From an uncultured Prevotellaceae bacterium (lineage in GTDB: Bacteria > Bacteroidota > Bacteroidia > Bacteroidales > Bacteroidaceae): a stretch of 64,000 bases of DNA. Positions 61,982-64,000 of the stretch are shown in pieces. The position numbers were made by a program, and so were the translations under genes. The DNA lies in assembly GCA_902779455.1 (NCBI GenBank), contig CACZBS010000007.1, forward strand, positions 1 through 64,000, given 5' to 3'. The notes beneath the pieces are model-generated. The model worked only from the letters and a program-made list of their open reading frames with translations. It made no database searches and was not told where the DNA came from. Numbering within the stretch: position 1 is the stretch's first letter; every line of letters begins with the position of its first letter.

Positions 61982-64000
61982 ATGAATTCGGATGAAGAGC
62001 AAGTCAGGCGTGAAGCGGCTGACGACAAAATGATCAACGAGGCCTACGAGCGGCTGGTGAGCGACTACCTCAAGTCGCGACACCGCAAGAAGGTCGACAT
62101 CATCGCCAAGGCGTTCAACTTCGCACGGCAGGCACACAAAGGCGTCCGTAGGCTGTCAGGCGAGCCCTATATCATGCACCCCATCGCCGTCGCACAGATC
62201 GTCTGCAGCGAAATCGGACTGGGCTCCACCAGCATCTGCTCCGCCCTGCTCCATGATGTCGTGGAAGACACCGACTATACGGTCGAGGACATCGAGAACA
62301 TGTTCGGCGCGAAGATCGCACAGATCGTCGACGGACTCACCAAGATCTCGGGCGGCATCTTCGGCGTGCAGGCCTCGGCCCAGGCAGAGAACTTCAAGAA
62401 GCTGCTGCTCACGATGAGCGAGGACATCCGCGTGATTCTCATCAAGATCGCCGACCGCCTCCACAACATGCGGACGCTGGACTCGCAGCCGGCCAACAAG
62501 CAATATAAGATTGCGGGCGAGACGCTCTACCTCTACGCACCGCTGGCCCACAGGCTGGGACTCTATAAGATCAAGTCGGAACTCGAGAACCTCAGCTTCC
62601 GCTTTGAGCATCCTGAGGAGTACGCCGCCATCGAGCGCAAGCTCGCACAGACGCAGGTCTCCCGACATGAGCTCTTCGACCAGTTCACCGCGCCCATTGA
62701 GGAGATGCTGCAGCGCATGGGACTGAAGTATCACATCCGCGAACGCATCAAGACGCCTTATTCTATATGGAATAAGATGCAGAACAAGCACGTCACGTTC
62801 GACGAGATCTACGACATACTGGCTGTGCGCATCATTTTCACCCCGACAAGCCGCGAGCAGGAAGCCAAGGAGTGCTTCAACATCTACGTGGAGCTCAGCC
62901 AGATCTATAAGAGCCATCCCGACCGCCTGCGCGACTGGGTCAACCATCCCAAAGCCAACGGATATCAGGCGCTGCACGTCACGCTCATGTCGAAGCAGGG
63001 CCATTGGATTGAGGTGCAGATACGCTCCGACCGCATGGACGAGATAGCCGAACAGGGACTGGCTGCCCACTGGAAGTACAAGGAGGGCGAGGAGTACAGC
63101 GAGGACGAGAACGAGCTCAACGAGTGGCTCCACACCATCAAGGAAATCCTCGACGACCCGCAGCCCGACGCGATGGACTTCCTCGACGCCATCAAGCTCA
63201 ACCTCTTCGCCAGCGAAATCTTCGTCTTCACCCCGAAGGGCGAGATCAAGACCATGCCGGCCGACAGCACGGTGCTCGACTTCGCCTTCTCGATTCACAC
63301 CTTCCTCGGGAGCCATTGCATCGGAGCCAAGGTGAACCACAAGCTCGTCCCGCTGAGCCATCGGCTCAGCTCTGGCGACCAGGTGGAGATCCTCACCTCG
63401 AAGTCGCAGCACGTGCAGCCCGCATGGATCAACTTCGTATCGACGGCCAAGGCTAAGGCCAAGATTCAGGCCATCCTGAGGCGTGAGAGCCGCGACAAGC
63501 AGAAGAGGGGCGAAAGCATCTTCAATGAGTGGATCGCCAAGCACGACCTTGAGCCCTCAGTCTCGCTGGCTGACCAGCTGGCCCACTTCCACGACGGCGT
63601 CCGCCGCGAAGAGTTCTTCCAGTCGCTGGCTGACCACACGATCATTCTCGGCGATGAGGACCTCGACGAACTGAAGGGCAAGAACAAGAAGAAGACGTCA
63701 GGCGGCGGGGGCGGATGGCGCAAGTATGTGCCTTTCGTCAAGGCCAAGAAGACGGATGCGGAGAACTCTGAGCCTGAGCTGTTCATCGTCCCTGAGAAGT
63801 TCAACCGCAAGAAGCCCGTCTATATCACGGAGGACAACATCAGCCAGTATCTCTTCCCTGACTGCTGCCATCCCATTCCTGGCGACGACGCGTTGGGATA
63901 TATCAACAACAAGAACCAGATCGTCATCCACAAGCGGGCATGCCCCGTGGCCAACAAGCTGAAGGCCAGCTACGGCAACCGCATCCTCGACGTGAAGTGG
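61982..64000 (+). CDS. RelA/SpoT (p)ppGpp synthetase/hydrolase, cut by window end
   Basis: 673 residues are visible with no stop. HD hydrolase domain (LLHDVVEDT, DRLHNMRT), synthetase domain (AVRIIFT, NHPKANGYQALHVTL, EQGLAAHWKYKEG), TGS domain (IFVFTPKGEIKTMPADSTV) and a zinc-finger-like DCCHPIPGDDALGY. The C-terminal ACT domain lies beyond the window. HD and synthetase signatures are both intact, so a bifunctional Rel is likely. The start ATG 61982 follows mltD by 30 bases; a weak TTACTTTG lies at 61957-61964. Confidence 0.92.
   Translation, partial: MNSDEEQVRREAADDKMINEAYERLVSDYLKSRHRKKVDIIAKAFNFARQAHKGVRRLSGEPYIMHPIAVAQIVCSEIGLGSTSICSALLHDVVEDTDYTVEDIENMFGAKIAQIVDGLTKISGGIFGVQASAQAENFKKLLLTMSEDIRVILIKIADRLHNMRTLDSQPANKQYKIAGETLYLYAPLAHRLGLYKIKSELENLSFRFEHPEEYAAIERKLAQTQVSRHELFDQFTAPIEEMLQRMGLKYHIRERIKTPYSIWNKMQNKHVTFDEIYDILAVRIIFTPTSREQEAKECFNIYVELSQIYKSHPDRLRDWVNHPKANGYQALHVTLMSKQGHWIEVQIRSDRMDEIAEQGLAAHWKYKEGEEYSEDENELNEWLHTIKEILDDPQPDAMDFLDAIKLNLFASEIFVFTPKGEIKTMPADSTVLDFAFSIHTFLGSHCIGAKVNHKLVPLSHRLSSGDQVEILTSKSQHVQPAWINFVSTAKAKAKIQAILRRESRDKQKRGESIFNEWIAKHDLEPSVSLADQLAHFHDGVRREEFFQSLADHTIILGDEDLDELKGKNKKKTSGGGGGWRKYVPFVKAKKTDAENSEPELFIVPEKFNRKKPVYITEDNISQYLFPDCCHPIPGDDALGYINNKNQIVIHKRACPVANKLKASYGNRILDVKW

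Noticed and set aside
62156..63544. Long minus-strand open frame opposite the Rel gene
   Set aside because: It mirrors the codon pattern of a clear RelA/SpoT gene and shows no family features or ribosome-binding site.

Overview
The window looks like chromosomal DNA of a Bacteroidales bacterium, most likely Prevotella or a close relative. This is inferred from the promoters and gene families, not from a database search. Nearly every gene start follows a Bacteroidetes-type promoter (TTTG or TTG, 19-20 bases, then TAnnTTTG). Many proteins belong to families typical of the phylum (DUF4230, DUF4270, DUF4494, DUF4738, DUF4827, DUF4890, DUF5683, DUF6048, DUF6452, GldE, carboxynorspermidine decarboxylase, C10 and C11 cysteine peptidases). 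I see no prophage, transposase, CRISPR array or large mobile element. This is core chromosome with some repeat-rich intergenic DNA.

Layout. 1-125: 3' end of a 5S rRNA and its terminator. 146-8021 (minus): a Rid-family gene, then a porin, imelysin lipoprotein, di-heme oxidoreductase and CcsBA cytochrome c assembly operon that looks like an envelope iron/redox uptake module. Divergent from it is a hemerythrin-LuxR fusion regulator, which meets a second LuxR regulator with a degenerate receiver. 9821-13915: a probable standalone structured RNA, ClpC, an ECF sigma factor and a small secreted protein. 13990-18433: GT3 glycogen synthase plus alpha-glucan phosphorylase. 18495-18852: a large inverted repeat, then SRP RNA and tRNA-Thr transcribed together. 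18949-23258: a six-gene operon (membrane protein, dolichol-phosphate-mannose-synthase-like GT2, DUF6452, DUF6048, ApbE, Crp/Fnr). 23512-30969: M15 peptidase, GlmM-like mutase and DUF4827 lipoprotein, NrnA-like phosphoesterase, LacI regulator and TrmO, and two DUF4230 proteins. 31033-34906: DUF4890, DUF4738, DUF4494, PLP-homeostasis protein, NspC. 34960-35446: four-tRNA operon (Gly, Leu, Leu, Gly). 35480-37710: hypothetical, short SSB, GldE. 37749-44460: C11 peptidase, GH25 lysozyme, DUF1573, GH105, large C10 peptidase. 44492-50120: AspRS, a winged-helix protein with a histone-H1-like tail, a small conserved-looking protein, xylulokinase and xylose isomerase. 50138-56817: a 42-residue microprotein, DUF4270 and a half-length GlgA-like protein, PanC and PanD, TlpA-like thioredoxin, PRPP synthetase and a ThiE/TenI-like protein. 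56785-58163: a 1.4 kb repeat-rich non-coding region just upstream of parAB. 58164-64000: ParA, ParB, DUF5683, a LysM lytic transglycosylase and a RelA/SpoT enzyme that runs off the window.

The most interesting points are: the envelope iron/redox operon beside a one-component hemerythrin-LuxR regulator; the structured RNA at about 9834-9974; the non-coding region next to parAB, with six GTGTCAC boxes, a perfect AT-only 16-bp palindrome and 25-base tandem repeats; the SRP RNA-tRNA cotranscript; and several small proteins (histone-H1-like winged helix, 42-residue microprotein, tailless SSB).
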